A stretch of DNA of 24,462 nucleotides from a virus. The notes under the pieces were generated by a model. That model was given only the letters and a program-made list of their open reading frames with translations. It was not told the origin of the DNA and did not search any database. Made by a program: the position numbers and the translations under genes. The stretch is taken from positions 1 to 24,462 of the IMG/VR virus record IMGVR_UViG_3300028596_000065; one strand, given 5' to 3'. This document shows, piece by piece, positions 14,635 to 21,965 of the stretch (position 1 is the first letter of the stretch; each line of letters opens with the position of its first letter).

Positions 14635-14919
14635 ATGAAGCTCTACACCCGACACGATGGACTGCTTGCCCTCAAGAAAGAACGCATCGAAGCATGCAAA
14701 GCTGCTGGAGTAACCGTTCTTGGCTTCGGCGAGCATCTGCCGAAGGATGGAATTTTGATAGCTGATTGCCGACCACGCGGTTTCGTTGGTGGCCGCGTCC
14801 TTGAGCGCGACCCTGCGGCAACGATGCTGTACGTCGGAGGCGTGTTCAAGCCGGAAAAGACCTATTACTTCGAGAGTTTCAAGCGAGCATTGAAGAAGGC
14901 TCAGAAGCTCGCAGCCTGA
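14635..14919 (+). CDS. Small basic early-left phage protein
   Basis: The 94-aa product starts MKLYTRHDGLLALKKERIEA and has a GGRVLERDPAATMLYVGGVF segment and a Lys-rich C-terminal helix (FKRALKKAQKLAA) that could bind nucleic acid. GGAGG lies 10 nt before ATG. It follows the previous gene by 62 bp. I do not recognise the family. Confidence 0.75.
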   Translation: MKLYTRHDGLLALKKERIEACKAAGVTVLGFGEHLPKDGILIADCRPRGFVGGRVLERDPAATMLYVGGVFKPEKTYYFESFKRALKKAQKLAA

Positions 14920-15153
14920 ACAACCAGCGCCACGCCAGCCTGACGTTAACTGCCCGATCACCTGGCCCCCCCCATCACCAGGCTGCATCGGGATGTGATC
15001 TGAATGCGCAGGCCGATGCGCAGTAAGCGTCAACGAGTGGCGAATCTGAACATGGGTATCCATCCCCTAACTCGCGCAAATCGCTAAACACTCGTTATGC
15101 CGGGCTCGGCGCCGGCCAGATCACACCCCAATGCAGCCCACCGAGGACACTTC

Positions 15154-15537
15154 ATGGAAACGATCACCTGCGGCTCATGGATTGGTCAGCTCGGAAAGGC
15201 GCTGGCACCCCGTGAACTTGAAGCACTGTTGTGGGTGGCCCAAGGGCTCACCACCAAAGAAATCGCCCGCCAGATGGCGGTCACTCCAGGCACCGTGGCC
15301 AATCGCATCGAGGCCGCGCTTTTCAAACTGGAAGCCGGTCGCCGCATCGAGGCCGTCACCAAGGCCATGCGCCAACAGATCATCAGCCCGCTGTGCATCG
15401 CCCTGGCCGGGTTGATGGCTATGCACGCCGTCATGGGCGATGCCGACCCTATGCGCCGCGACCGCCGCGTGCCTGAGCGACGTATTGCCCAGGTCCGAAT
15501 CATCCGCAAGGCCGAATCGTTCGACCTGCACGCCTGA
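15154..15537 (+). CDS. LuxR-type HTH protein with a hydrophobic C-terminal segment
   Basis: The 127-aa product has a GerE/LuxR-type helix-turn-helix at about 16-66: LAPRELEALLWVAQGLTTKE, then IARQMAVTPGTVANRIEAAL. Residues 75-94 (QQIISPLCIALAGLMAMHAV) are hydrophobic and could be a membrane helix, followed by a very basic stretch (MRRDRRVPERR). There is no receiver or autoinducer domain. I start at ATG 15154 with GAGGA 5-6 nt upstream; the frame opens earlier, at 15097. It may regulate host or phage genes; membrane tethering would be unusual and is inferred. Confidence 0.8.
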   Translation: METITCGSWIGQLGKALAPRELEALLWVAQGLTTKEIARQMAVTPGTVANRIEAALFKLEAGRRIEAVTKAMRQQIISPLCIALAGLMAMHAVMGDADPMRRDRRVPERRIAQVRIIRKAESFDLHA

Positions 15538-15559
15538 CCCCTGCCCCGAGGACTTCAAT

Positions 15560-15829
15560 ATGCATTCAGCTATCCAAGCTCGCCGGGATGGCCTGGCCGA
15601 TCTGCGCGCTCGCGCCAATCTCTCCACCGCTGACTTTTACGCCAAGATCGGGCGCCCGACGCCGGTGCAGCAGATCCGCTACCAGGTCGTCACTAAGGCC
15701 AAGGCCTACCACATAGTGGAACTGTCGACCGGTAAGACCAAAGGCTTTTGCTTCAGCTATCGAGCAGCGGTGAACTTCGCCCAGGCGCTGGAGGCAGCTG
15801 CAACGCGCAAGCTGGTTGGGCGGCAATGA
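15560..15829 (+). CDS. Small early-left phage protein
   Basis: The 89-aa product starts MHSAIQARRDGLADLRARAN and has a PTPVQQIRYQVVTKAKAYHI strand-rich middle and an Ala-rich C-terminal helix. The ATG at 15560 has GAGGA upstream; the frame is open from 15440, inside the previous gene, but has no other good start. The stop overlaps the next start by 4 bp (ATGA). No family is recognised. Confidence 0.75.
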   Translation: MHSAIQARRDGLADLRARANLSTADFYAKIGRPTPVQQIRYQVVTKAKAYHIVELSTGKTKGFCFSYRAAVNFAQALEAAATRKLVGRQ

Positions 15830-16284
15830 GCAAGCGCAAGCCGCACAACATGCGTGCCCGCATGGAGCGGACCTGCAGAGCGCTGGTCAACGCCAACTAC
15901 GCAGCTGTGGTGAATATAGACCCGAGCGGCCAGCAGGTGCTGATGAACTGGAAGAACTGCAGGCAGATCTGCATGCGCCAGGTCGTCGACGCCGTGTGCG
16001 ACACCCCCCACCGCTGGACCATCTACCTCAGTGTCATGTGCCAGAAGCCGAACGGCGAGCAGTACTGCAAATCGGTCGAGATCGCACCGCAGGGCAACTA
16101 CCTAGCTTCGCACCTCACAGACATAATCGAAGCCACCTACACCGACCTGCGGGCTCAGGCCAATACAAACCACCTGGTGGCGGCCGGATGGATCGCCATA
16201 CCCGCGGACATCACGCTGGATGAAGCGCAGGCCGCGAAGGTCTTTGCGGCCATGGGTGTTTGGAGCAAGCATATAGCGATATAG
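15826..16284 (+). CDS. Early-left phage protein, family not recognised
   Basis: The 152-aa product starts MSKRKPHNMRARMERTCRAL, basic, and continues with VVNIDPSGQQVLMNWKNCRQ, several spaced Cys (NCRQICMRQVVDAVC and MCQKPNGEQYC) and a C-terminal helical part with ITLDEAQAAKVFAAMGVWSK. The Cys residues are not in a standard zinc pattern. The ATGA overlap with the previous gene fixes the start at 15826. Function unknown. Confidence 0.78.
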   Translation: MSKRKPHNMRARMERTCRALVNANYAAVVNIDPSGQQVLMNWKNCRQICMRQVVDAVCDTPHRWTIYLSVMCQKPNGEQYCKSVEIAPQGNYLASHLTDIIEATYTDLRAQANTNHLVAAGWIAIPADITLDEAQAAKVFAAMGVWSKHIAI

Positions 16285-16322
16285 AGACTCGATTGATTTG
16301 TGTTACTTACCTCAAGGCGCCC

Positions 16323-16919
16323 CTAAACATTAACGGTAAAACGACTTATTGACTTCATGTCTAGGTTTTCAACATTGAATCGCCCCCAATACCGGTGCAA
16401 TGATCGATACAGTTCGTAGACATATTTATGATAGTCGGCATAAAAATCGGAAAGATCTATTGCACCCGCAGTCCTATCGGTAATTGCATGGGCGGTGAAG
16501 TTCCTGACTTTTCTAAACTTCTCTCCGAAATCAGTAGGAATTTCCACGTCATAGTAGGAAATGTCGTTTTCCCACCCTTCTCCTTGCCCGGACTGCAATC
16601 GATCAACAAAGCCTCTAAAAACACGAGATGCTTCAGCTTGAAAGAGCTTGTCCTTCTTTACAGATCCGGGTCGCCCAGAGAAACCCTCATCACTACCTTG
16701 ATCTCGCATGAAACATGCAACTGACAACTCATAAAGATGGTGCAGGAACGAAGTATAGCTACTGAATAGCTGAACTTGCTCAACAGCTGACAGCTCCGAC
16801 ACAATTTGCTTTTGGCCCAACCGCACAAACGCGTCATGGCTGGCTTTCATGAGGAAGCTTTCATGATGAATAGTAGCTATTAGAGCGCTGTCGAGTTCCC
16901 CATCTGAGAAGTTCTTCAT
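16323..16919 (-). CDS. HEPN-motif protein, moron/defence candidate
   Basis: The 198-aa product is mostly alpha-helical and carries RNFTAH at residues 139-144, an exact RNxxxH motif as found in HEPN ribonucleases and toxins (Rx4-6H, with a polar residue after Arg). The preceding helices (EQVQLFSSYTSFLHHLYELS, about 47-66) and the following DFYADYHKYVYELYRSLHR fit the four-helix HEPN bundle. ATG 16919 has AAGGAG 6 nt upstream; a longer frame to 17261 is not supported. It is lower in GC than its neighbours and lies on the strand opposite to the PL operon, so it is probably expressed separately, in the lysogen. No antitoxin-like partner is directly adjacent on the same strand. An RNase or abortive-infection role is inferred. 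Confidence 0.75.
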   Translation of the reverse strand: MKNFSDGELDSALIATIHHESFLMKASHDAFVRLGQKQIVSELSAVEQVQLFSSYTSFLHHLYELSVACFMRDQGSDEGFSGRPGSVKKDKLFQAEASRVFRGFVDRLQSGQGEGWENDISYYDVEIPTDFGEKFRKVRNFTAHAITDRTAGAIDLSDFYADYHKYVYELYRSLHRYWGRFNVENLDMKSISRFTVNV

Positions 16920-17030
16920 TGACATCTCCTTAATCCGGTAAATTCCGACCACACGTAATAACCCATCCCAACCCAAATTGCCACTATGCCGCATCCGGCC
17001 ACGGAGGGCGGCGCATGCATGGAGAAAGCC

Positions 17031-17792
17031 ATGGCGAAGTTCTACTACCAGATCAAGGGTCGTCGCCCGGCAACAAGCGCATATGGCGAGACTGAGTGGG
17101 CCTGGCCACCAGTGTTCAGCGGAATGGTCGAGGCGACCGACCGCAAGGCAGCGAAGGCCGCGGTCGAGGATCAATACGAACGCAAGTTCCCATCGCGCGT
17201 GCTGCGCAAGGACATGGAAGCGCACGAGTACTTGCTGCACATCCAGCCGATCGACGAGCACGACACCTACCTACTGGGTCGCTTCGAAAACAGACCGTGC
17301 AAGGAGTGCGGCACCGTCTTCAAATTGATCGACAAGTACAACGACCCGCACACCGAAACGAAAAGCCACGACTACTGCACCGAGGCGTGCCAGGCGGCCG
17401 CTAAGTTCCGTGACCTATCGGAGTTCCGCCTAGCCAGCGAGGGTCGGTCGCCGCCGGTGATCTACCAGGTGCGCCAGAAGTCTACCGAGCGGGTCTATGT
17501 CGGTCAGACAACCCAGCCATTCACACTGCGCTGGTGGCAGCACCTCAGCAATCCAACTGGCTGCAAGTTCCACTCAGCGCTGGGCAGCACCGACATCACC
17601 GACTGGGAATTCTCCGTGATCGAAGTGATTACCTACCCGGACCACTGCAATAATCGAGCGGCCTACATCAGTCAACGCGAAGGCCACTGGATCGAGGCTC
17701 TCTCGGCGGTAGATACAGGATTCAACACTGTTCGCCCTGCCGGCATTGCCGATCAAGCCCAGGTACTCCTGCCGCTTGCAGACCTGGCCTAA
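17031..17792 (+). CDS. GIY-YIG nuclease with an N-terminal zinc-finger region
   Basis: The 253-aa product has a C-terminal GIY-YIG domain: IYQVRQKSTERVYVGQTTQP (GIY at about 144, YVG at about 156), an Arg at about 167 in TLRWWQHL, and Glu217/Glu222 in REGHWIEAL. Before it lies a four-Cys module, Cys90-x2-Cys93 (CKECG) and Cys116/Cys120 (CTEAC), and an N-terminal domain starting MAKFYYQIKGRRP. The start is uncertain; ATG 17031 has GGAG 6 nt upstream, while ATG 17019 is also in frame. It could be a homing-type nuclease or a phage endonuclease acting on host or competitor DNA. Confidence 0.85.
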   Translation: MAKFYYQIKGRRPATSAYGETEWAWPPVFSGMVEATDRKAAKAAVEDQYERKFPSRVLRKDMEAHEYLLHIQPIDEHDTYLLGRFENRPCKECGTVFKLIDKYNDPHTETKSHDYCTEACQAAAKFRDLSEFRLASEGRSPPVIYQVRQKSTERVYVGQTTQPFTLRWWQHLSNPTGCKFHSALGSTDITDWEFSVIEVITYPDHCNNRAAYISQREGHWIEALSAVDTGFNTVRPAGIADQAQVLLPLADLA

Positions 17793-17924
17793 TCATCTGG
17801 CGCTACCAGCCAGTGGCTTCCCCTACCCCCCCGATAAGGCCTCCCCAGCTAGGGCGTCTCAATGAACAATGCCATGGAGCACGTTGGCACGGGAAACAAA
17901 CGATACTGCCTTAAATGATCTGAC

Positions 17925-18722
17925 TCATTTGTTTGAAGATTTAGCAAGACTCCCTCTACTTTTCACCCCCATCTGGACCCTCTCCGCCAACCGTTGGAAA
18001 TAGGGAGTTTTTGAAATATCCGAAGAAATAAACATAAGCCGAACGCCATGCGCTTGAAACGGAGCTTTCGCTGTATTGCTCACTTTATCACCGGCATACA
18101 TAGAAATTTTCAAACCCAGTAGGGAAAATGAGTAAACGGTGTCACCTTCCACCACAGAACAGGTCGGCAGTGACATCATTGCACGCGTGTCAGAATGCTC
18201 ATTTAAATTAACAAGTATAAAAACATCATCAAGGTCACACATACCGAGTAAAAACAGTCGAAATCTCTCTAGGAGATCTGCATCAACACTTGCTTTGTGA
18301 GTTGTTTTGCTTCCCCAATCCCAAACCTGAGCGCGCCAAAAGACACTCACAACAAAGTAAAACACACTAGATACGACCTCAGTAGGAAGCGCTCTGCTGT
18401 CATACATAGCAAATTTTTCACCTCTCCCTAAAAATGCCCTGGCAATCAAAATATCAAGCAATGGGAAACTATTTTTAGTTGCCCACAGCGACCCCATTCG
18501 CCGCTCGCCATTTTTCGAAAAAAGGTTCTCGCACTCGGAGCAAAGCAATGGTTGTTTGATCTGTTTGTCAGTACTAAAAGCTGATTTTTCATCAAACTGT
18601 ATCTGGACTGGTGAACTGTTACCTATTGCGCCATTTCCTCGTACATGCACGTATGCAGCGGCAGGTAGCAAGTGACTGTTGATTAGTTTTCCTTTTTCAA
18701 CTTTGCACAGCGCACAAATCAT
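17925..18722 (-). CDS. CxxC/CxxC protein with SHxxP motif, moron candidate
   Basis: The 265-aa product starts MICALCKVEKGKLINSHLLP, so Cys3-x2-Cys6 is followed by Ser16-His17-x-x-Pro20, and a second pair Cys61-x2-Cys64-Glu lies in LLCSECENLFSKNGE. This combination resembles zinc-bound, HNH-like N-terminal modules of uncharacterised bacterial proteins, but catalytic residues are not evident. The C-terminal 180 residues are hydrophobic-rich and have no domain I recognise. The GTG at 18734 is also in frame; I prefer ATG 18722. It is clearly lower in GC than the operon and runs against it. Function unknown; a defence or exclusion role is possible. Confidence 0.75.
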   Translation of the reverse strand: MICALCKVEKGKLINSHLLPAAAYVHVRGNGAIGNSSPVQIQFDEKSAFSTDKQIKQPLLCSECENLFSKNGERRMGSLWATKNSFPLLDILIARAFLGRGEKFAMYDSRALPTEVVSSVFYFVVSVFWRAQVWDWGSKTTHKASVDADLLERFRLFLLGMCDLDDVFILVNLNEHSDTRAMMSLPTCSVVEGDTVYSFSLLGLKISMYAGDKVSNTAKAPFQAHGVRLMFISSDISKTPYFQRLAERVQMGVKSRGSLAKSSNK

Positions 18723-18774
18723 TTTCAGCCCCACAGCATTAATTATGAAGTGAATATACCGACGAGATCATCTT

Positions 18775-19698
18775 ATGCATACTGCTATCGACCTGTTCGC
18801 CGGCCTCGGCGGATGGAGCACAGGCGCACGCGCCGCAGGCGTCCAGGTTCTCTGGGCGGCAAACCACTGGCCTGAGGCCGTGAAATGGCACGCAGCCAAC
18901 CACAAGGAAACTGAGCACGTCTGCCAAGACCTGCACCAGGCCCGATGGGAGCAGGTACCAAAGCATGATCTGCTTCTGGCCTCGCCGTGCTGTCAGGGTC
19001 ATTCGAAAGCCCGGGGCAAGGCATCAGGCAACCCGCAACACGATTCGTCGCGCTCAACAGCGTGGGCAGTCGTGTCGGCGCTGGAGTTTCATCGACCAGA
19101 AGCGGCACTGGTGGAGAACGTCGAGGAGTTCACCGACTGGGCGCTGTACCCGGCCTGGGTATCGGCTGTGCAGGCTCTCGGTTACCAGGTCTCGCCGCAC
19201 GTTGTGGACTGCGCCGATCTGGGCGTGCCTCAGCATCGCGTCAGGCTGTTCCTGGTCCTGACCCGCAGCAAAGCACCACTGATGCTTGAGCTGCACCGAC
19301 ACCAGCATGTGCCGGCCGCCAGCTTCCTCGACTTCGACACAGGTAAGTGGACTGCCATCGAGAAACCAGGCCGTGCCCAGGCGACGCTGAATCGCGTGCG
19401 CAATGGTCGGGCGCGCTTTGGTGACCGGTTCATAATGCCCTACTACGGCAAAGGCTCGGGCACCACCGGGCGCGACATCAACCGCCCGATCGGCACCATC
19501 ACGACCCTGGACCGTTGGGCTCTGGTCGATGGCGGCCGCATGCGAATGCTCAGCGCCAACGAGGCCCTGGCTGCGCAGTCATTCCCGGCCGACACCCTCC
19601 GCCCGGACAACCACCGGCTAACCATGCACATGGCCGGCAATGCAGTGCCGCCGCTGGCCGGCCAGCGCGTTATTGAGGCTCTGTTAAAAGCGGCCTAG
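18775..19698 (+). CDS. DNA (cytosine-5) methyltransferase, solitary
   Basis: The 307-aa product carries the C5-MTase motifs in order: I (AIDLFAGLGGWSTGA, residues 4-18), IV (ASPCCQGHS, with catalytic Cys73; the usual PPCQ is PCCQ here), VI (ENV at 114-116), VIII (GVPQHRVRLF, 150-159), a short target-recognition region (about 165-240), and IX/X (GTITTLDRW and GNAVPPLAGQRV). No restriction enzyme partner is beside it, so it is more likely to protect phage DNA from host restriction or to mark it. The intergenic distance to the divergent 17925-18722 gene is only 52 bp, and its ribosome site is weak. Confidence 0.93.
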   Translation: MHTAIDLFAGLGGWSTGARAAGVQVLWAANHWPEAVKWHAANHKETEHVCQDLHQARWEQVPKHDLLLASPCCQGHSKARGKASGNPQHDSSRSTAWAVVSALEFHRPEAALVENVEEFTDWALYPAWVSAVQALGYQVSPHVVDCADLGVPQHRVRLFLVLTRSKAPLMLELHRHQHVPAASFLDFDTGKWTAIEKPGRAQATLNRVRNGRARFGDRFIMPYYGKGSGTTGRDINRPIGTITTLDRWALVDGGRMRMLSANEALAAQSFPADTLRPDNHRLTMHMAGNAVPPLAGQRVIEALLKAA

Positions 19699-19958
19699 TG
19701 CTTCCGGCTCTTGCCGAGTCCAAATGCCCCGCCACCGACAGTGAAGACACTTCGACGCTTTTTCTTCTTCTGCGGCCCCTCGAGCAGGATTTTCAGTCGA
19801 CGCGCCCTCGCGGCACCAGTGAGGTCGCAAACGCGCTTCCCGGCTGGCCCCATGCATCGCTCCAAATGTTTCTTCAGCGCCTTCGCTGTGAACATGGCTT
19901 TGCAGTAGCGGCACACCTGGTCAATCGGCCTTCCTTTCCCATCCACTGAAACTGTCAT
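19695..19958 (-). CDS. Small zinc-finger-like basic protein, opposite strand
   Basis: The 87-aa product starts MTVSVDGKGRPIDQVCRYCK and has a C2HC-like finger Cys16-x2-Cys19-x11-His31-x3-Cys35 (CRYCKAMFTAKALKKHLERC), then a basic region with PQKKKKRRS at about 62-70 and a Gly-rich tail. GGAGG lies 6 nt before ATG 19958, the best ribosome site on that strand in this area. The stop overlaps the methyltransferase stop region by 4 bp. The longer frame to 20513 is antisense to the next plus-strand gene and is not used. A DNA-binding function is likely; the target is unknown. Confidence 0.7.
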   Translation of the reverse strand: MTVSVDGKGRPIDQVCRYCKAMFTAKALKKHLERCMGPAGKRVCDLTGAARARRLKILLEGPQKKKKRRSVFTVGGGAFGLGKSRKH

Positions 19959-20003
19959 GGCATCCCTCCGATGAAGCCATGAGCATAACCGCGAGGTATC
20001 CCT

Positions 20004-20492
20004 ATGCCCACAGAAAACCGATCCAGCAACACCGAACAGATGGTCAGCGTGCTGGCCAGCAAGCTGAAGAAGATTCATCGCGACCTGGACGCCTGTCAAA
20101 AGGTGATCTGGCTTCGCGGCGGGTTCGACCCGGCCTACTGCAAGGACGCCCTGGATTCGCTCAAGGACATCGACGCCCTTCTCGTCCAGCCAGGCGCCCA
20201 GCGCCTGGGCGAACCACAGCCATGGATGTGGGCTTTGATGGGGTCGGATGGCAAGCCACACTTCGACGACTTCTGCGTTTCCAGTGAACCGGCACACCTG
20301 GAATGCAACGAGGAAGGCGTCACGGTTGTGGCTGTCTACCGCCACCCAGCAATCTCTGACGGAGCCAGCCCCGAGCAGATGACGACCCAAGGCGCCGACG
20401 GCTACCGGAACGGGATCAAGGCAGCAGCTGAGCTTGCCGCAGACTATCCAGATCTGGCCCAGGCCATCCGCGCATTGCCGCTGCCGCAGTAG
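20004..20492 (+). CDS. Early-left phage protein, family not recognised
   Basis: The 162-aa product has a helical N-terminal part (about 10-55, with LASKLKKIHRDLDACQKVIW) and a second part with PWMWALMGSDGKPHFDDFCV and VTVVAVYRHP, then an Ala-rich C-terminal helix (GIKAAAELAADYPDLAQAIR). GAGG lies 8 nt before ATG 20004. It is divergent from the 19695-19958 gene with only 45 bp between. No known domain is visible. Confidence 0.75.
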   Translation: MPTENRSSNTEQMVSVLASKLKKIHRDLDACQKVIWLRGGFDPAYCKDALDSLKDIDALLVQPGAQRLGEPQPWMWALMGSDGKPHFDDFCVSSEPAHLECNEEGVTVVAVYRHPAISDGASPEQMTTQGADGYRNGIKAAAELAADYPDLAQAIRALPLPQ

Positions 20493-20504
20493 CTTTTGAC
20501 CCAA

Positions 20505-20522
20505 GGAGTACATTTGTACTCC
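20505..20522 (+). promoter_or_regulatory. Stem-loop containing an AAGGAG sequence
   Basis: GGAGTAC (20505-20511), loop ATTT, GTACTCC (20516-20522) is a perfect 7-bp stem. Its 5' arm includes AAGGAG, and a TTG 5 nt further would begin a 10-codon reading frame ending at TAG 20543-20545. No T-run follows, so a terminator is unlikely. Function unknown. Confidence 0.4.
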
Positions 20523-20544
20523 ACCCCTCTCCCCTCTATTGAAT

Positions 20545-20562
20545 AGCCGCTATATGGCGGCT
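20545..20562 (+). promoter_or_regulatory. Stem-loop just before the 20574 gene
   Basis: AGCCGC (20545-20550), loop TATATG, GCGGCT (20557-20562), followed by only TTT and then GGAG of the next ribosome site. It may be a weak terminator or tune translation of the following gene. Confidence 0.4.
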
Positions 20563-20573
20563 TTGGAGAAGTC

Positions 20574-21317
20574 ATGCCTGAAGAAATGAAGCTGATCCAA
20601 CGTGTGACCGTCGAGCGCGATGAAGACGGCTGGTGGGGCCACCCCGACGAGCCGGACTTCGATGAAGACTACGCGGCGTTCAAGGCCTGGCTCGTGCAGC
20701 AGGGGCTGGAGCTGAAGCAGTGGCACATGGAGGCGGATATCAGTGACCACCACCCTTATGACGACGGTGAGTGCCATTGCCTCGGGTGGGAGCCTGAAAC
20801 TCCTGGCCCTGAGTGGTTCCTGCTCGGGATCTTCGATACGGAAGACGGGCCATGCGTGAGCTGGGCGCGCCGCAAAGTAGACGAAGCCTGGTCGGTGAGT
20901 GGCGACAACGGATCGTGGGACTACTCGAGCCTGGCCGAACTGCTCCGAGACAACTTCGGCAGCGCGGCGGAAGGTACCAATTTCGGCCCCGGACTGGGTA
21001 ACGGCCTCAAGGTCGGCGAAGTTGTGCAGACGGGTGTCGTTTGCAAGGCTGACCCTGCCGGATTCCTGCTGGATGCCGACGAGTTGCTCGACCACATGCA
21101 CGAGGAAGCCGCTGGAAGCGATGCGGGCGAATGGGTCGACAACTACCCAGACATCGACGATGAGGCGAAAGCGGCACTTGAGCAGGCGCTGGAACCTCTG
21201 AAGGACTGGGCTCGTAAGTTCTGCCAGCCGAAGTTCTTCACCGTGGAGAAAATCACCGAGCACACCATTACCGAAGAGGACGTGCGCCTGGCCAAGACAT
21301 ACGGCGCACTTCTATGA
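20574..21317 (+). CDS. Acidic phage protein, family not recognised
   Basis: The 247-aa product is strongly acidic in its first part (RDEDGWWGHPDEPDFDEDYA at about 15-34, then ISDHHPYDDGECHCLGWEPE). A C-terminal domain (about 160-247) contains LLDADELLDHMHEEAAGSDA and a helical stretch of about 20 residues followed by FFTVEKITEHTITEEDVRLA. GGAG lies 7 nt before ATG. Acidic phage proteins made early are often DNA mimics (anti-restriction), but there is no specific evidence for that here. The stop overlaps the lipoprotein gene by 4 bp (ATGA). Confidence 0.75.
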   Translation: MPEEMKLIQRVTVERDEDGWWGHPDEPDFDEDYAAFKAWLVQQGLELKQWHMEADISDHHPYDDGECHCLGWEPETPGPEWFLLGIFDTEDGPCVSWARRKVDEAWSVSGDNGSWDYSSLAELLRDNFGSAAEGTNFGPGLGNGLKVGEVVQTGVVCKADPAGFLLDADELLDHMHEEAAGSDAGEWVDNYPDIDDEAKAALEQALEPLKDWARKFCQPKFFTVEKITEHTITEEDVRLAKTYGALL

Positions 21318-21664
21318 CCCGCCTCGCCCTCTGCCTCCTGCTGCTGGCCGCCCTGGCCGGCTGCCGGGAGCCTGAAAAACCAGCCGCAACCGTCGCAGCT
21401 GGCGACTACCAGGTCGACAAGCTTTTCACCGTTGAAGGCTGCACCGTCTACCGCTTTCTCGACAGCGGCGGCAACAAGTACTTCACGAACTGCTCGGGCA
21501 CTACGGCCTGGAGCGAGGACTGCGGCAAGGGTTGCGACCCTCAAAAAGGGATCCCTGGCGGTGCTCACCACACCGGGCGCCAGCTCTCCCCGCACAAACA
21601 AGACAACACCCCTACCCCAGCATTGGCGCCAGTGCGCTGGAATGAAGAGAGGTATTCGCTGTGA
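21314..21664 (+). CDS. Predicted lipoprotein (DUF4884-like)
   Basis: The 116-aa product starts MTRLALCLLLLAALAGCREP, a type II signal peptide with lipobox LAGC and acylated Cys17. The mature part has YQVDKLFTVEGCTVYRFLDS and KYFTNCSGTTAWSEDCGKGC, resembling DUF4884-type small lipoproteins (moderate recognition), then a Pro/Asn-rich tail. It would sit in the envelope; phage lipoproteins often block superinfection (Cor, Llp) or alter the host surface. ATGA overlap with the previous gene indicates coupled translation. Confidence 0.75.
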   Translation: MTRLALCLLLLAALAGCREPEKPAATVAAGDYQVDKLFTVEGCTVYRFLDSGGNKYFTNCSGTTAWSEDCGKGCDPQKGIPGGAHHTGRQLSPHKQDNTPTPALAPVRWNEERYSL

Positions 21665-21879
21665 ATGAGATCGCTCAATGGCTCGGGTATGGCGTGATGG
21701 TGTGCGCCGCTGTAGGCGTGCTTGCCGTAATCCTGTTCGTCCTGTCCTATTCGTGCTTCGTAATCGTGAGCAAGTGGGTCAAGGAAATGATGCGCGCCTA
21801 CGACCTCAATACCCTGCGCAAGACCATGCGCCAGCTGGAGGCGGAAGGGAAGGTAAAGCGCAAGGAGGTATCGCCATGA
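21661..21879 (+). CDS. Small single-span membrane protein
   Basis: The 72-aa product starts from GTG 21661 (GTGA overlap with the lipoprotein stop). It has one clear membrane helix at about 9-36 (GYGVMVCAAVGVLAVILFVL) and a basic cytoplasmic part with LNTLRKTMRQLEAEGKVKRK. GAGAGG lies 9 nt before the GTG. It is the third in a run of three overlapping envelope-related genes. Function unknown. Confidence 0.7.
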   Translation: MNEIAQWLGYGVMVCAAVGVLAVILFVLSYSCFVIVSKWVKEMMRAYDLNTLRKTMRQLEAEGKVKRKEVSP

Positions 21880-21965
21880 TCCTCCTACCCATCGCCGCCC
21901 CGCTCTACATGGCCTGGATGACCTGGAAGGGCCCGAGGATGGTCCCTTCTACATTGTTCTTTTAA
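21876..21965 (+). CDS. 29-residue ORF ending at the edge of the low-GC cassette, possibly truncated
   Basis: It reads MILLPIAAPLYMAWMTWKGP then RMVPSTLFF and stops at 21963-21965. AAGGAGG lies 7 nt before ATG and ATGA overlaps the previous gene, so translation is well supported. The stop touches the stop of the minus-strand gene at 21966, and the last codons are AT-rich like that cassette. It may be the 5' remnant of a longer membrane-protein gene cut by insertion of the cassette. Confidence 0.6.
   Translation: MILLPIAAPLYMAWMTWKGPRMVPSTLFF

Noticed and set aside
14920-15153. Possible small gene in the 234-bp gap, and the 8-C run at 14966-14973
   Set aside because: No frame with a ribosome site and sensible length; only a weak CCTGG/CCAGG stem is visible.
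19959-20513. N-terminal extension of the minus-strand 19695 frame (to 272 aa)
   Set aside because: Antisense to a supported plus-strand gene; the internal ATG at 19958 has the ribosome site and begins the zinc-finger protein.
20550-21263. 237-aa minus-strand ORF
   Set aside because: Antisense to the 247-aa plus-strand gene that has a ribosome site and an ATGA overlap with the next gene.
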